The notes under the pieces were generated by a model that saw only the letters and a list, made by a program, of their open reading frames with translations, was not told where the DNA came from and did not search any database. The translations under genes and the position numbers were made by a program. Below, one piece after another: positions 25,600 through 32,768 of a DNA stretch of 64,000 bases. The DNA comes from Haloactinopolyspora alba (GTDB lineage: Bacteria; Actinomycetota; Actinomycetes; Jiangellales; Jiangellaceae): positions 248,001-312,000 of the forward strand of contig NZ_PYGE01000004.1 in the NCBI RefSeq assembly GCF_003014555.1, read 5' to 3'. Positions within the stretch are counted from its first letter, which is position 1, and every line of letters starts with the position of its first letter.

Positions 25600-26588
25600 C
25601 AGCGATCCTTCCCATGTAGGTCGACAGCTCCCTGGGGGCAAGGAATGCTCCTGAAAACATATGACATGTGCGCCTCCGCCGCCGATTTTACGGCGTCGTC
25701 GCTGTCCGGACGCCTCCACATCTCGTAATCATGGTGTGTCGTCACTTTCGCTTCGAAGCTCTCGTGCGTATGGAATTGGACTTCGAAGGTCAACGCCGCT
25801 GCCACGTCCCACCATACGCTGTTGATTCCTTGATAACCCGAACCGCCCCAGTAGTTTTTGAACTTGATGAGTTCGAATCCAACTTCCGGCATGATGTCAA
25901 GCGCATGCCGCACGCCTACAACGTAGGCGGCCGTTGGAAAACATAGGGTGTACCGAACAGAATCAGAGATGCTGGCTAATTCGTGTGAAACGCCCACGCC
26001 AAACGGCGAATCGGCGTCGGTGGCGATTTTGCGTTTCAGGGAGTCTGCACGCTTGAGCCGATGCTCGAGTCCCTCCAATACTGCGTCCGGCAAGCGGTCC
26101 CGCAGACGTTTCACGCGATCGGTGATCCAGGGCTCCACCTCCGCAGTTCGTTCTACATGTTGATCGACGAGCGCGTTCTCGTCCGGTGAAAGTCGCAAAC
26201 CCGATTCGTCGCGCCATTCGCCGGGCTCTGCCGATGGTCCGGTCGTGTTCGCGACGAGGGGTGGCCCACTCCGTTCTCCGACTTCGGATGAGCCGTCGCC
26301 GATGGCGTTGCCGGCGCGCGCCGTCAGACGCGAGACGTATACGAGACCTTGCTCCGCCGTCAGCACCAACTGGGTGATTGCGGTTTCGAGGTCGTCCGCG
26401 GCGACCTGGGTGAGACGGGCCACGTCGACTAGTCCGCGATCGTCGCTGGCACTGGAGAATTGCGATGCTTTGGCAGCGAACTGCACGAGGCGCCGGTGAC
26501 GTTCTTGCAGGCGCGTCGCATCACGCAGGATTTGCCGGCACATTGCCCTGATCGATTCGGCGAGCTTCTCAAGCTCGGATTGTGCCAC
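25599..26588 (-). CDS. RelA/SpoT-domain protein with helical N-terminal region, probable toxSAS-like toxin
   Basis: 329 residues from GTG 26588 (AGGGG is 6 nt upstream; a TTG at 26594 overlaps the previous stop but has no spaced ribosome site). Residues ~1-110 form two long helices reminiscent of WXG100/LXG toxin leaders, though no WXG is seen. A Ser/Gly/Pro linker follows, then at ~150-315 a nucleotidyltransferase domain of the RelA/SpoT synthetase type: SLKRKI, ISDSVRYTL, FKNYWGGSGYQGIN and FEVQFHTHESF, the last containing the catalytic Glu (E269). Actinobacterial polymorphic toxins and toxSAS enzymes share these motifs; they make (p)ppApp or pyrophosphorylate tRNA. Base composition is clearly lower in GC than the neighbours. 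Confidence 0.85.
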   Translation of the reverse strand: MAQSELEKLAESIRAMCRQILRDATRLQERHRRLVQFAAKASQFSSASDDRGLVDVARLTQVAADDLETAITQLVLTAEQGLVYVSRLTARAGNAIGDGSSEVGERSGPPLVANTTGPSAEPGEWRDESGLRLSPDENALVDQHVERTAEVEPWITDRVKRLRDRLPDAVLEGLEHRLKRADSLKRKIATDADSPFGVGVSHELASISDSVRYTLCFPTAAYVVGVRHALDIMPEVGFELIKFKNYWGGSGYQGINSVWWDVAAALTFEVQFHTHESFEAKVTTHHDYEMWRRPDSDDAVKSAAEAHMSYVFRSIPCPQGAVDLHGKDR

Positions 26589-26590
26589 GA

Positions 26591-27085
26591 TCAACCCCTA
26601 CTGGAGGCGTGGCCGGGCGAATATTCGGCCAAGAGTCGAAGCGTGTCGGCGTACTTGGCTTCGAGTCGCATCCGGTGGTCCGGATCGAGCAGTTCGAGAA
26701 GGCCGGGGTCGGTGTTGTCGGCGACGTCGCACCGTTTGACGATACGGGCGATCGGATCGGCGGCGGCCCGGGCGATGGATTCGGCTAGCGGCTCGCCGGG
26801 AAGCTTCGTGAGCGCTTCGACAGCACGGATGACGTTCTGGGGACAACCGTGCATGTGTAGGTCGGCGGCTGTGACATCGGTGTCTTCGAGAACGTCGTGC
26901 AGGACGGCGACCGTTTTCTCGTGTTCGCCGGACACGCGGTCCATGACCCGGAGTGGGTGCTCAATGTAGGGTCGGCCGGCTTTGTCGACCTGGCCGGCGT
27001 GCGCGGCGGTGGCGAGCGCGACAGCGGCGTCCAGATTCCAGTGCGCTCCATGGCGTGGATCATGCGGCCGATGCACGGCAGTCAT
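26591..27085 (-). CDS. small alarmone hydrolase (HD domain, MESH1/SpoT-like), candidate antitoxin
   Basis: 164 residues. Single HD hydrolase domain with ATAAHAGQVDKAGRPYIEHPLRVM, AVLHDVLEDTDVTAADL (HD and ED pairs) and VKRCDVADNTDP, the same order as the ppGpp hydrolase half of SpoT and in MESH1. It has no synthetase domain. It ends 2 bp before the toxin start, so toxin translation depends on it. In toxSAS systems such stand-alone hydrolases neutralise the synthetase. The start ATG 27085 has GAGG only 3 nt upstream; an ATG at 27121 is the alternative. The SAH-toxin-small-protein order is the strongest argument for a toxin-antitoxin locus. Confidence 0.85.
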   Translation of the reverse strand: MTAVHRPHDPRHGAHWNLDAAVALATAAHAGQVDKAGRPYIEHPLRVMDRVSGEHEKTVAVLHDVLEDTDVTAADLHMHGCPQNVIRAVEALTKLPGEPLAESIARAAADPIARIVKRCDVADNTDPGLLELLDPDHRMRLEAKYADTLRLLAEYSPGHASSRG

Positions 27086-27142
27086 TTTCCTCGAGGACGC
27101 TTCGGTGACGCAACGATGCACGTCGCCGTCGTCTCTCGCGTA

Positions 27143-27991
27143 TCACGCATCCACCGGTTCGGGCTCGGTCGCCGGAGCGAGGCGCCGCGCCGCGGGCACG
27201 ACCAGTGGCGTCCCCGTCTCCGGGTCGTCGACCACGCGGCAGGCGAGGCCGAACACGTCGTGCACCAGCGCCTCGTCCACGATCTCACCCGGGCTGCCCT
27301 CCGCGACGATCTGCCCGTCGCGCATCGCGATCAGGTGCGTGGCGTATCGGCACGCGTGGTTGAGGTCGTGCAGCACCGCGACCAGCGTGCGGCCGTGCCG
27401 GCCGTGCAGGTCGTGGCAGAGTTCCAGCACGTCGACCTGGTGGGCGATGTCGAGAAATGTCGTCGGCTCGTCCAGCAGCATGATCGGTGTCTGCTGGGCG
27501 AGGACCATCGCCAGCCACACCCGCTGCCGCTGCCCGCCGGAGAGCTCGTCGACCCGCCGGTGTTTGAGGTCGGCGACGCCGGTGTCGGTCATCGCCTCCG
27601 CGACGGCGTTCGTGTCGGCCGACGACCACTGCCGGAACATCCTCTGGTGCGGGTACCGGCCCCGCGAGACCAGGTCGGCGACGGTGATGCCGTCCGGTGC
27701 GATGGACGACTGCGGCAGCAGCCCCAGCCGTCGCGCCGCCTCCTTGGTCGCGTACTGCGTGATGAGCTGGCCGTCCAGGTGAACCGTCCCGGCGGTCGGC
27801 TTGAGCATCCTGGCCAGCGCCCGCAGCAGGGTGGACTTGCCGCACGCGTTCGGCCCGACGATGACGGTGAACGACCCGTCGGGAATCGAGACCGACAGCT
27901 CGCGTGAGATGACCCGTTCGTCGTAGCCGAGGGTGAGGTCGCGGCCGTGCAGACGCGACTCGGTTGCGGAGCCGGGGCGGGGTTCAGACAT
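27143..27991 (-). CDS. siderophore ABC transporter ATP-binding protein (FepC-like)
   Basis: 282 residues. Walker A GPNACGKST, Q-loop LLPQSS, ABC signature LSGGQRQRVWLAMVLAQ, Walker B IMLLDEPTTFLD and switch His in VLHDLNHA. The FecE/FepC subfamily energises ferric-siderophore import. Its start overlaps the upstream permease by 8 bp. The alarmone-hydrolase gene begins 57 bp downstream on the same strand, so read-through into that module is possible. Confidence 0.94.
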   Translation of the reverse strand: MSEPRPGSATESRLHGRDLTLGYDERVISRELSVSIPDGSFTVIVGPNACGKSTLLRALARMLKPTAGTVHLDGQLITQYATKEAARRLGLLPQSSIAPDGITVADLVSRGRYPHQRMFRQWSSADTNAVAEAMTDTGVADLKHRRVDELSGGQRQRVWLAMVLAQQTPIMLLDEPTTFLDIAHQVDVLELCHDLHGRHGRTLVAVLHDLNHACRYATHLIAMRDGQIVAEGSPGEIVDEALVHDVFGLACRVVDDPETGTPLVVPAARRLAPATEPEPVDA

Positions 27992-29102
27992 GGTGACGCC
28001 GTCCTTCGCGTGCGAGGAGCCAGATCAGGTACAGACCGCCGACGCTCACCGTGACCACGCCGACCGGCAGCGGACTGGGCAGCATCCATTGCGCGACCAG
28101 GTCGCTGACGCCGAGCAGAAGCGCGCCCATCAGCGCCGCCGACCCGACGGTCGCGCCGGGCGCGCGTGCCAGCCGGCGTGCCAGGTGCGGTGCGGAGAGC
28201 GCGATGAACGAGATCGGCCCGGCGGCCGCGACCGCCATCGCGGCCAGCACGGTGGCCGCGATCAGCATGCCGACGCGGGTGCGTTCGGCGTCGACTCCGA
28301 GGCCGGTGGCGGCGTCGTCGCCCATCTCGATCACGCGCATCGGCCGGGACAGCCCGAGCAGCACCGGCGCGACGACGGCCATGCCGATGGCGACCGCCAC
28401 GACGTGCTCCCACGCCCGGGTGTTCAGCGAGCCGGTCAGCCACACCTGCGCCCCGGTCGCCTCGATCAGGTCGGCGCGCATCAGCATGTACGACACCGCC
28501 GACTGCAGCATCGCCCCGGCGGCGATACCGACCAGGATCAGCCGGAAACCCTGGACGCCGCGCTTGTACGCCAGCAGGTAGACCGCCGTGGCGGTGAGCA
28601 GACCGCCGACGATCGCGCCGCCGGCGACCTGCAGCATGCTGCCGCCGGCGACCAGGATGACGAAGACCGCGCCCGCCGAGGCTCCGGAGGTGAACCCGAT
28701 GACGTCCGGACTGCCGAGCGGGTTGCGCGAGAGACTCTGGAACACCGCGCCCGACGCGCCCAGGGCCGCGCCGACGAGGAACGCGACCAGCGCACGCGGC
28801 AGCCGGCGGCCGTTGACGATGAAGTCGGCGAGCGGATCCGGCGGGCTGCCGACGAGCGTCCGCAGAACCTCGGCCGGGCCGATGCTGTAGTCGCCCACAG
28901 CCAGTGAGATCAGCAGGACGACGGCGAGAGCGGTGGTGAGCGCGGCACACACCACGGCGACCCGGCGGTCGAAGCGGACCGACCAGCGGTCGCCGCGGCC
29001 GCGCACGGTGTAGCTGGTGGGCGAGAGGTCGATCCGCTCTACCGTGACGGCCCTGGGCGCGGTGTCCGTGGCGGTGTCGTCCCGCGTGTTCGTCGTGGTC
29101 AC
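27984..29102 (-). CDS. siderophore ABC transporter permease (FepG-like)
   Basis: 372 residues from a GTG overlapping the fepD-like stop (GTGA). About nine transmembrane helices of the FecCD/BtuC type with SIGPAEVLRTLVGSPPDPLADFIVNGRRLPRALVAFLVGAALGASGAVFQSLSRNPLGSPDVIGFTSGAS and FIALSAPHLARRLARAPG. A hydrophilic N-terminal extension of ~45 residues precedes the first helix. A longer open frame upstream re-reads fepD out of frame and is not real. Confidence 0.93.
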   Translation of the reverse strand: MTTTNTRDDTATDTAPRAVTVERIDLSPTSYTVRGRGDRWSVRFDRRVAVVCAALTTALAVVLLISLAVGDYSIGPAEVLRTLVGSPPDPLADFIVNGRRLPRALVAFLVGAALGASGAVFQSLSRNPLGSPDVIGFTSGASAGAVFVILVAGGSMLQVAGGAIVGGLLTATAVYLLAYKRGVQGFRLILVGIAAGAMLQSAVSYMLMRADLIEATGAQVWLTGSLNTRAWEHVVAVAIGMAVVAPVLLGLSRPMRVIEMGDDAATGLGVDAERTRVGMLIAATVLAAMAVAAAGPISFIALSAPHLARRLARAPGATVGSAALMGALLLGVSDLVAQWMLPSPLPVGVVTVSVGGLYLIWLLAREGRRHHV

Positions 29103-30160
29103 AGCGCCACCGTCCGTCGGCTGCGCACCAGCGCGATCAACACCGGGCCGCCGATGATCGTGGTGACGATGCCGACCTGCAGTTCGCCGGTGCTCAGCAC
29201 CACCCGCCCGAGCACGTCGGAGAGCAGCATCAGGATCGGCGCCACCACCAGGCAGAACGGCAGCACCCACCGTTGGTCCGGCCCGGTGAACGTGCGCACG
29301 ACGTGGGGCACGATCAGGCCGACGAACCCGATGGGGCCGACGGCGGCGGTCGCGGCTCCGCACAGCAGGGTTACGGCGAGGACCCCCACGATCCGTGCCA
29401 CCAGCACGTTCGCTCCCAGGGCCGACGCGGTGTCGTCGCCGAGCGCCATCGTGTTCAGCGTGCGGGCCAGCCCGAGCGCCAGAACCACGCCGACGGCGAT
29501 GAACGGCAGCACCGAGTCGACCGTGTCGGCATTGCGTCCGGCCAGTGAACCGACCTGCCAGAACCGGAAGACGTCCAGCACTTCGGAGTCCATCAGGATC
29601 ATCGCCTGGGTGAATCCCATCAGCACGGCGGCGAACGCCACCCCGGACAGGGCCAGGCGCACCGGCGTCGCCTCCGCGTTGCCGACCGACGCCAGCGCGT
29701 ACACCACGACACTGGCCAGCGCGGCGCCGGCGAAGGCGAACCAGATGTAGCCGAACAGGCTCATCGCGCCGAGCAGCGAGACACCGAGGACCACGCCGAA
29801 CGAGGCGCCCGCGTTGACGCCGAGAATGCCCGGGTCGGCCAGCGGGTTGCGGGTCAGGGCCTGCATGATCGCGCCGGCAAGACCGAGGGCGACCCCGCAC
29901 ATCAGTCCGAGCAGGGTGCGGTTGACGCGCATGTCGCCGACGATCACCTGGTTGTTGACGTCGCCGGAGCCGAACAGCGCGGCCACGACCTCGTCCAGCG
30001 GGATGGACTTGGCGCCGACGGCGATGCTCGCCATGCACACGATCGCGAGGACCGCCACGGCCGCCACCAGCCACAGCACGCGAGCCGTGGTGGAGCGGGC
30101 CAGCCCTTGCGCGGTGGCCTCAGCGGTCGGGGGCGGCTGCGGCGTCGTCGGTGCGGACAC
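29099..30160 (-). CDS. siderophore ABC transporter permease (FepD-like)
   Basis: 353 residues. FecCD family: SIPLDEVVAALFG...RVNRTLLGLMCGVALGLAGAIMQALTRNPLADPGILGVNAGASFGVVLGV and FVGLIVPHVVRTFTGPDQR (the ATPase coupling loop). GTG 30160 follows the stop of a 26-codon reading frame by only 2 nt, and TTG 30166 overlaps that stop. Neither has a ribosome site of its own, so translation probably depends on re-initiation. An iron box lies ~125 bp upstream. No substrate-binding lipoprotein is encoded nearby. Confidence 0.93.
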   Translation of the reverse strand: MSAPTTPQPPPTAEATAQGLARSTTARVLWLVAAVAVLAIVCMASIAVGAKSIPLDEVVAALFGSGDVNNQVIVGDMRVNRTLLGLMCGVALGLAGAIMQALTRNPLADPGILGVNAGASFGVVLGVSLLGAMSLFGYIWFAFAGAALASVVVYALASVGNAEATPVRLALSGVAFAAVLMGFTQAMILMDSEVLDVFRFWQVGSLAGRNADTVDSVLPFIAVGVVLALGLARTLNTMALGDDTASALGANVLVARIVGVLAVTLLCGAATAAVGPIGFVGLIVPHVVRTFTGPDQRWVLPFCLVVAPILMLLSDVLGRVVLSTGELQVGIVTTIIGGPVLIALVRSRRTVAL

Positions 30161-30162
30161 GG

Positions 30163-30243
30163 TCAACGGCCCGGTTCGACCAGCGAACGGACGCCGAACT
30201 TGCGGAGGACGATCGGGAACCAGGCGGTCTCGCGACGGCTCAT
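30163..30243 (-). CDS. 26-residue peptide encoded between the iron box and fepD-like gene
   Basis: ATG 30243 has a strong ribosome site (GGGAGAGGA, 7-9 nt upstream). The peptide begins MSRRETAWFPIV, contains LRKFGVR and ends LVEPGR. Its TGA falls 2 nt before the fepD GTG. No family is recognised. It could be a translational coupler or regulatory leader peptide for the siderophore importer, or a small membrane-associated peptide. Supported by ribosome site and position only. Confidence 0.5.
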   Translation of the reverse strand: MSRRETAWFPIVLRKFGVRSLVEPGR

Positions 30244-30285
30244 GGCGAACGGTCCTCTCCCGGCACGGCGACTACGACTCTGAGC

Positions 30286-30304
30286 AGAGGCTAGCCTTAC
30301 CTGT
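30286..30304 (-). promoter_or_regulatory. iron box (IdeR/DmdR-type) upstream of the siderophore importer
   Basis: Read on the minus strand, ACAGGTAAGGCTAGCCTCT matches 13 of 19 positions of the actinobacterial iron box TTAGGTTAGGCTAACCTAA, including the central AGGCTA-CCT. It lies ~43 bp upstream of the 26-codon frame and ~125 bp upstream of fepD. Iron-dependent repression of fepD-G-C is predicted. Confidence 0.75.
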
Positions 30305-30351
30305 ACTGTACCGAGAAATCCAGGTTCGCCCACCGGACCTCTTCCGCGGGA

Positions 30352-30427
30352 ATGATCACGTCCCGCATGGAATTACCTGCGTCACCACCCCTGCAAGCCT
30401 GGTGACGCGGGCGAAAGCCTCGTGATG
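30352..30427. repeat. 76-bp dispersed repeat, copy A
   Basis: Aligns over its full length without gaps to 40619-40694. It contains GCGTCACC and GGTGACGC as an internal inverted repeat around 14 nt. It sits in the gap between the fep promoter and the 3' end of the alpha/beta hydrolase gene. No other content is seen in 30305-30444. Confidence 0.7.
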
Positions 30428-30444
30428 TGCCGCGCCCGGAAGGT

Positions 30445-31362
30445 CTAATGTTCCGCAGCGACGAAATCGCGAACCAGCGTGACGACGGAGTTGGGCTCCT
30501 CGGCGAGCATGCCGTGGCTGGCGTCGATCTCTCGGACGTGCAACTGTGGACGCAGGTCGGCGAGGGCGGCGAGATCGCGCCGTAGCCCTTCCCGGAGTGC
30601 TGTCAAGAGCGCAGTGAACTGACTCGGAAGTGTCGGCAGGTCGCGGGTGGCCAGTACGACCAAGAGCGGGCTGTCGAGTTCGGAGAAGACAGGCAGCGCA
30701 TCGAGGAACTCGGGAGCGACGCGCAGCGCATCGGCCACGTCGCGCCCCGGACGCAGGTACGTCGCGCCGTCCTTTGCGCGCAGCCCGCGACGGACCATGG
30801 CCAGCCACGCGTCCTCGTCCGCGCCGGCAGCCGCAGCCGCTGCTCGCTGTCCTTCGAGCATCGCTTCGACCTCGGCCGGTGACATCGGCTGCGCCATCGC
30901 TTCGGTCTGTGCGTCGAACTGAGTGCGCAGGCTCTCGAGGTCGCGGCCGAGCTGGTCGCGAGGGATGTCGACATAGTGCTCGGCGGACGTCAGTGCAGGG
31001 CGGTGGCCATCCAAGCTCACCGCGGCCGGGCATTCCGGATGGCGACGCGCCCACATGCCCGCGATCATCCCGCCGAGGGAGTGCCCGACCACCGCCGGCG
31101 CGGCAAGGCCCAACTGGGCGACGACGGCCTCGATGTCGTCGAGGACGGCGTCCCACTGCCAGGGGCCGTCGCCGGACCGGCCGTGTCCGCGTAGGTCGAG
31201 TGCGATCGTGCGGTGCGCGTCCGCCAGTTGCGGGCCGACGGCGTGCCAGGCCAGCAGGTTTCCGCCCGCACCGTGCAGCAGTACGACCGGCGGCCCGTCG
31301 CCGCCGTGGTCGTGGACGCTGATCGGCACGTCACCGGTCCGTACGGTGATCTCGGTGGGCAT
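30445..31362 (-). CDS. alpha/beta hydrolase
   Basis: 305 residues. Intact nucleophile elbow VVGHSLGGM, oxyanion loop VVLLHGAGGNLLAWH and DLRGHGRS, catalytic His in DASHGMLAEEP. The acid is probably in ATRDLP. Cap region at ~130-215. The substrate cannot be told: the family includes esterases, haloperoxidases and C-C hydrolases. Cytoplasmic, no signal. Lies 13 bp downstream of the HTH-containing gene on the same strand, and is probably co-transcribed with it. Confidence 0.88.
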   Translation of the reverse strand: MPTEITVRTGDVPISVHDHGGDGPPVVLLHGAGGNLLAWHAVGPQLADAHRTIALDLRGHGRSGDGPWQWDAVLDDIEAVVAQLGLAAPAVVGHSLGGMIAGMWARRHPECPAAVSLDGHRPALTSAEHYVDIPRDQLGRDLESLRTQFDAQTEAMAQPMSPAEVEAMLEGQRAAAAAAGADEDAWLAMVRRGLRAKDGATYLRPGRDVADALRVAPEFLDALPVFSELDSPLLVVLATRDLPTLPSQFTALLTALREGLRRDLAALADLRPQLHVREIDASHGMLAEEPNSVVTLVRDFVAAEH

Positions 31363-31375
31363 TCAGTCACATCTC

Positions 31376-31861
31376 TCATGAGTCGTGTGTGGGGTCGGCG
31401 GCGGGTCGGATGCTCAAGCGGTGCTGCACCGACTCGGTCGTGACGCCACCATCCGGGTGGCGGTGCAGCTTCTGCCTGGTGATCAGGTCGTGGACGCCCT
31501 GGCGGCTGATGCCCAGCATCGCGGCGGCCACCGAGAACGGGACGTGCTGCCGTGACGGATGGCCGAGCCGCCTGGCGACCGTCCGGCCCAGCGGGGTCTG
31601 CCACCAATCGTCGCGTGGGTCGAATGGCGCGTCGCCGGGGTAGAGGGCGGCGACAAGGCGAACGGCGACGGCTCGGGCGGTGTGATCGTCGGGGCCCAGC
31701 AGCTGTGCCGCCCACATCTCGGCGTCACCGCGCAGCTTGGTGCGCAGTGGATCCGTCGCATCGTCGGACTGCATGAGGATGGCGATCGGGTCGAGCAGTC
31801 GAGCGGTGACCAGTCGAACGATGTCGTCGACCAGGGCGACGTGATCGGCGGTGGCAGCCAT
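31376..31861 (-). CDS. protein of unknown function with a C-terminal HTH-like segment
   Basis: 161 residues from ATG 31861 (GGAG 8 nt upstream; an in-frame start at 31894 lacks one). The N-terminal half is helical and acidic (VALVDDIVRLVTARLLDPIAILMQ). The C-terminal segment FSVAAAMLGISRQGVHDLITRQKLHRHPDGGV has the spacing of an excisionase/MerR-type helix-turn-helix. It may be a small DNA-binding regulator; a 12-bp inverted repeat overlapping its own promoter supports autoregulation. Same strand as the following hydrolase. Confidence 0.75.
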   Translation of the reverse strand: MAATADHVALVDDIVRLVTARLLDPIAILMQSDDATDPLRTKLRGDAEMWAAQLLGPDDHTARAVAVRLVAALYPGDAPFDPRDDWWQTPLGRTVARRLGHPSRQHVPFSVAAAMLGISRQGVHDLITRQKLHRHPDGGVTTESVQHRLSIRPAADPTHDS

Positions 31862-31901
31862 GAAATCTCCGCATCGAGACGGGGCGAAGGGCACAGCCTA
31901 G

Positions 31902-31932
31902 CTGCTACTTGACGCAAAATGTCAAGTAGCAG
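31902..31932 (-). promoter_or_regulatory. 12-bp inverted repeat overlapping a TTGACA promoter element
   Basis: CTGCTACTTGAC, 7-nt spacer, GTCAAGTAGCAG. On the minus strand the second arm creates TTGACA, with TAGGCT 19 nt downstream as a plausible -10 before the gene starting at 31861. It also lies just past the methyltransferase stop and might act as its terminator, though no T-run follows. Confidence 0.6.
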
Positions 31933-31954
31933 TGTCCAGCGCTTGTGTCGTCCG

Positions 31955-32680
31955 TTACGAGACCGCGGCGCGGTAACAGTGCGTGCGGTAGGGCAGCACG
32001 AGCCCGTCCGGTCCCGCCTGCTGCTCGAAACAGGCGCGCATCGCCCGGAACACGTCGGCCCGGTCGTCGTCGGACAGCAGAACGACGTGCGAGCGCGACG
32101 CGGCCAAATCCAGGAGGCCGTCGAGGTCGATCAGTTGCGAGTGAGCGAAGACGGCCGTCTCGGACCGGCCGAACAGCTCGCCGAGTGCGGCCGGTTCGAC
32201 GACCATGGCCTCGCTCGGGCCGATCGCCTCCCACAGCTCCCGGACCCACGGCAACGAGCCGTCGCGATGGTTCCATACCAGCCCGAGCCGCCCGCCCGGT
32301 CGCAGTACGCGGGCGATCTCCGGCAGCGCGGTGGCGTGGTCGAACCAGTGGAACGCCTGGGCGACGGTCACGACGTCGACGGAGTCGTCGGCGACGGGCA
32401 GGGACTCGGCGGTGCCGGGGCGGATGTCGGCGGCCGGAACCAGTTCGCTCAGTTGCGACAGCATCGCCTCGGAGGGGTCGACGGCGACGACGTCGTGTCC
32501 GGCATCGGCGAGCGCGCGGGTCAGCTTGCCCGTGCCTGCGCCCAGGTCGAGCACCCGCATCGGCGGCTCGCCGGACAGCCACGCCACGGCGGCGTCCGGA
32601 TAGTCCGGCCTGGCCCGTTGGTAGATCTCCGCGACGCTGTCGAACGATGCCGCTCTTCTGCGGAACTGATCGCTGTCCAC
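31955..32680 (-). CDS. class I SAM-dependent methyltransferase
   Basis: 241 residues. SAM-binding motif I VLDLGAGTGKLTRAL, motif II VVAVDPSEAML, motif III LPVADDSVDVVTVAQAFHWFD, and VLRPGGRLGLVWNHRD. This resembles the UbiE/Tam-like and trans-aconitate methyltransferase group. The substrate is unknown and there are no metabolic genes alongside. Divergent from the PadR regulator with an 88-bp gap. Confidence 0.9.
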   Translation of the reverse strand: MDSDQFRRRAASFDSVAEIYQRARPDYPDAAVAWLSGEPPMRVLDLGAGTGKLTRALADAGHDVVAVDPSEAMLSQLSELVPAADIRPGTAESLPVADDSVDVVTVAQAFHWFDHATALPEIARVLRPGGRLGLVWNHRDGSLPWVRELWEAIGPSEAMVVEPAALGELFGRSETAVFAHSQLIDLDGLLDLAASRSHVVLLSDDDRADVFRAMRACFEQQAGPDGLVLPYRTHCYRAAVS

Positions 32681-32704
32681 GCGACGAAGCTTACCGGGGG
32701 ACGG

Positions 32705-32752
32705 TTGTCACCCGACAGTTCCCGATATATCGTCTGAGTATCGCGACAGTTC
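32705..32752 (+). promoter_or_regulatory. PadR gene promoter with palindrome CGATATATCG
   Basis: TTGTCA (32705) and TATCGT (32728) are spaced 17 bp as -35 and -10. The perfect palindrome CGATATATCG (32723-32732) overlaps the -10. CGACAGTTC occurs at 32713 and again at 32744, 31 bp apart. Probable autoregulatory operator of the PadR protein. Confidence 0.6.
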
Positions 32753-32768
32753 GATCTGGGGAGGCATC

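Noticed and set aside
25599-26588. Housekeeping RelA or ordinary small alarmone synthetase
   Set aside because: It lacks hydrolase, TGS and ACT domains, has a long foreign N-terminal region, unusual motif variants (EVQFHT) and is coupled to a hydrolase and a small protein, fitting a toxin better.
27984-30074. A single 696-codon open frame covering both siderophore permeases
   Set aside because: Only the part from 29102 down matches a FecCD permease; the upstream part is Arg/Gly-rich and out of frame with the clear fepD gene.
30352-30405. 17-codon frame conserved in both copies of the 76-bp repeat as a real peptide
   Set aside because: No ribosome site in either copy and changes are not confined to third positions, so a shared non-coding element is the simpler explanation.
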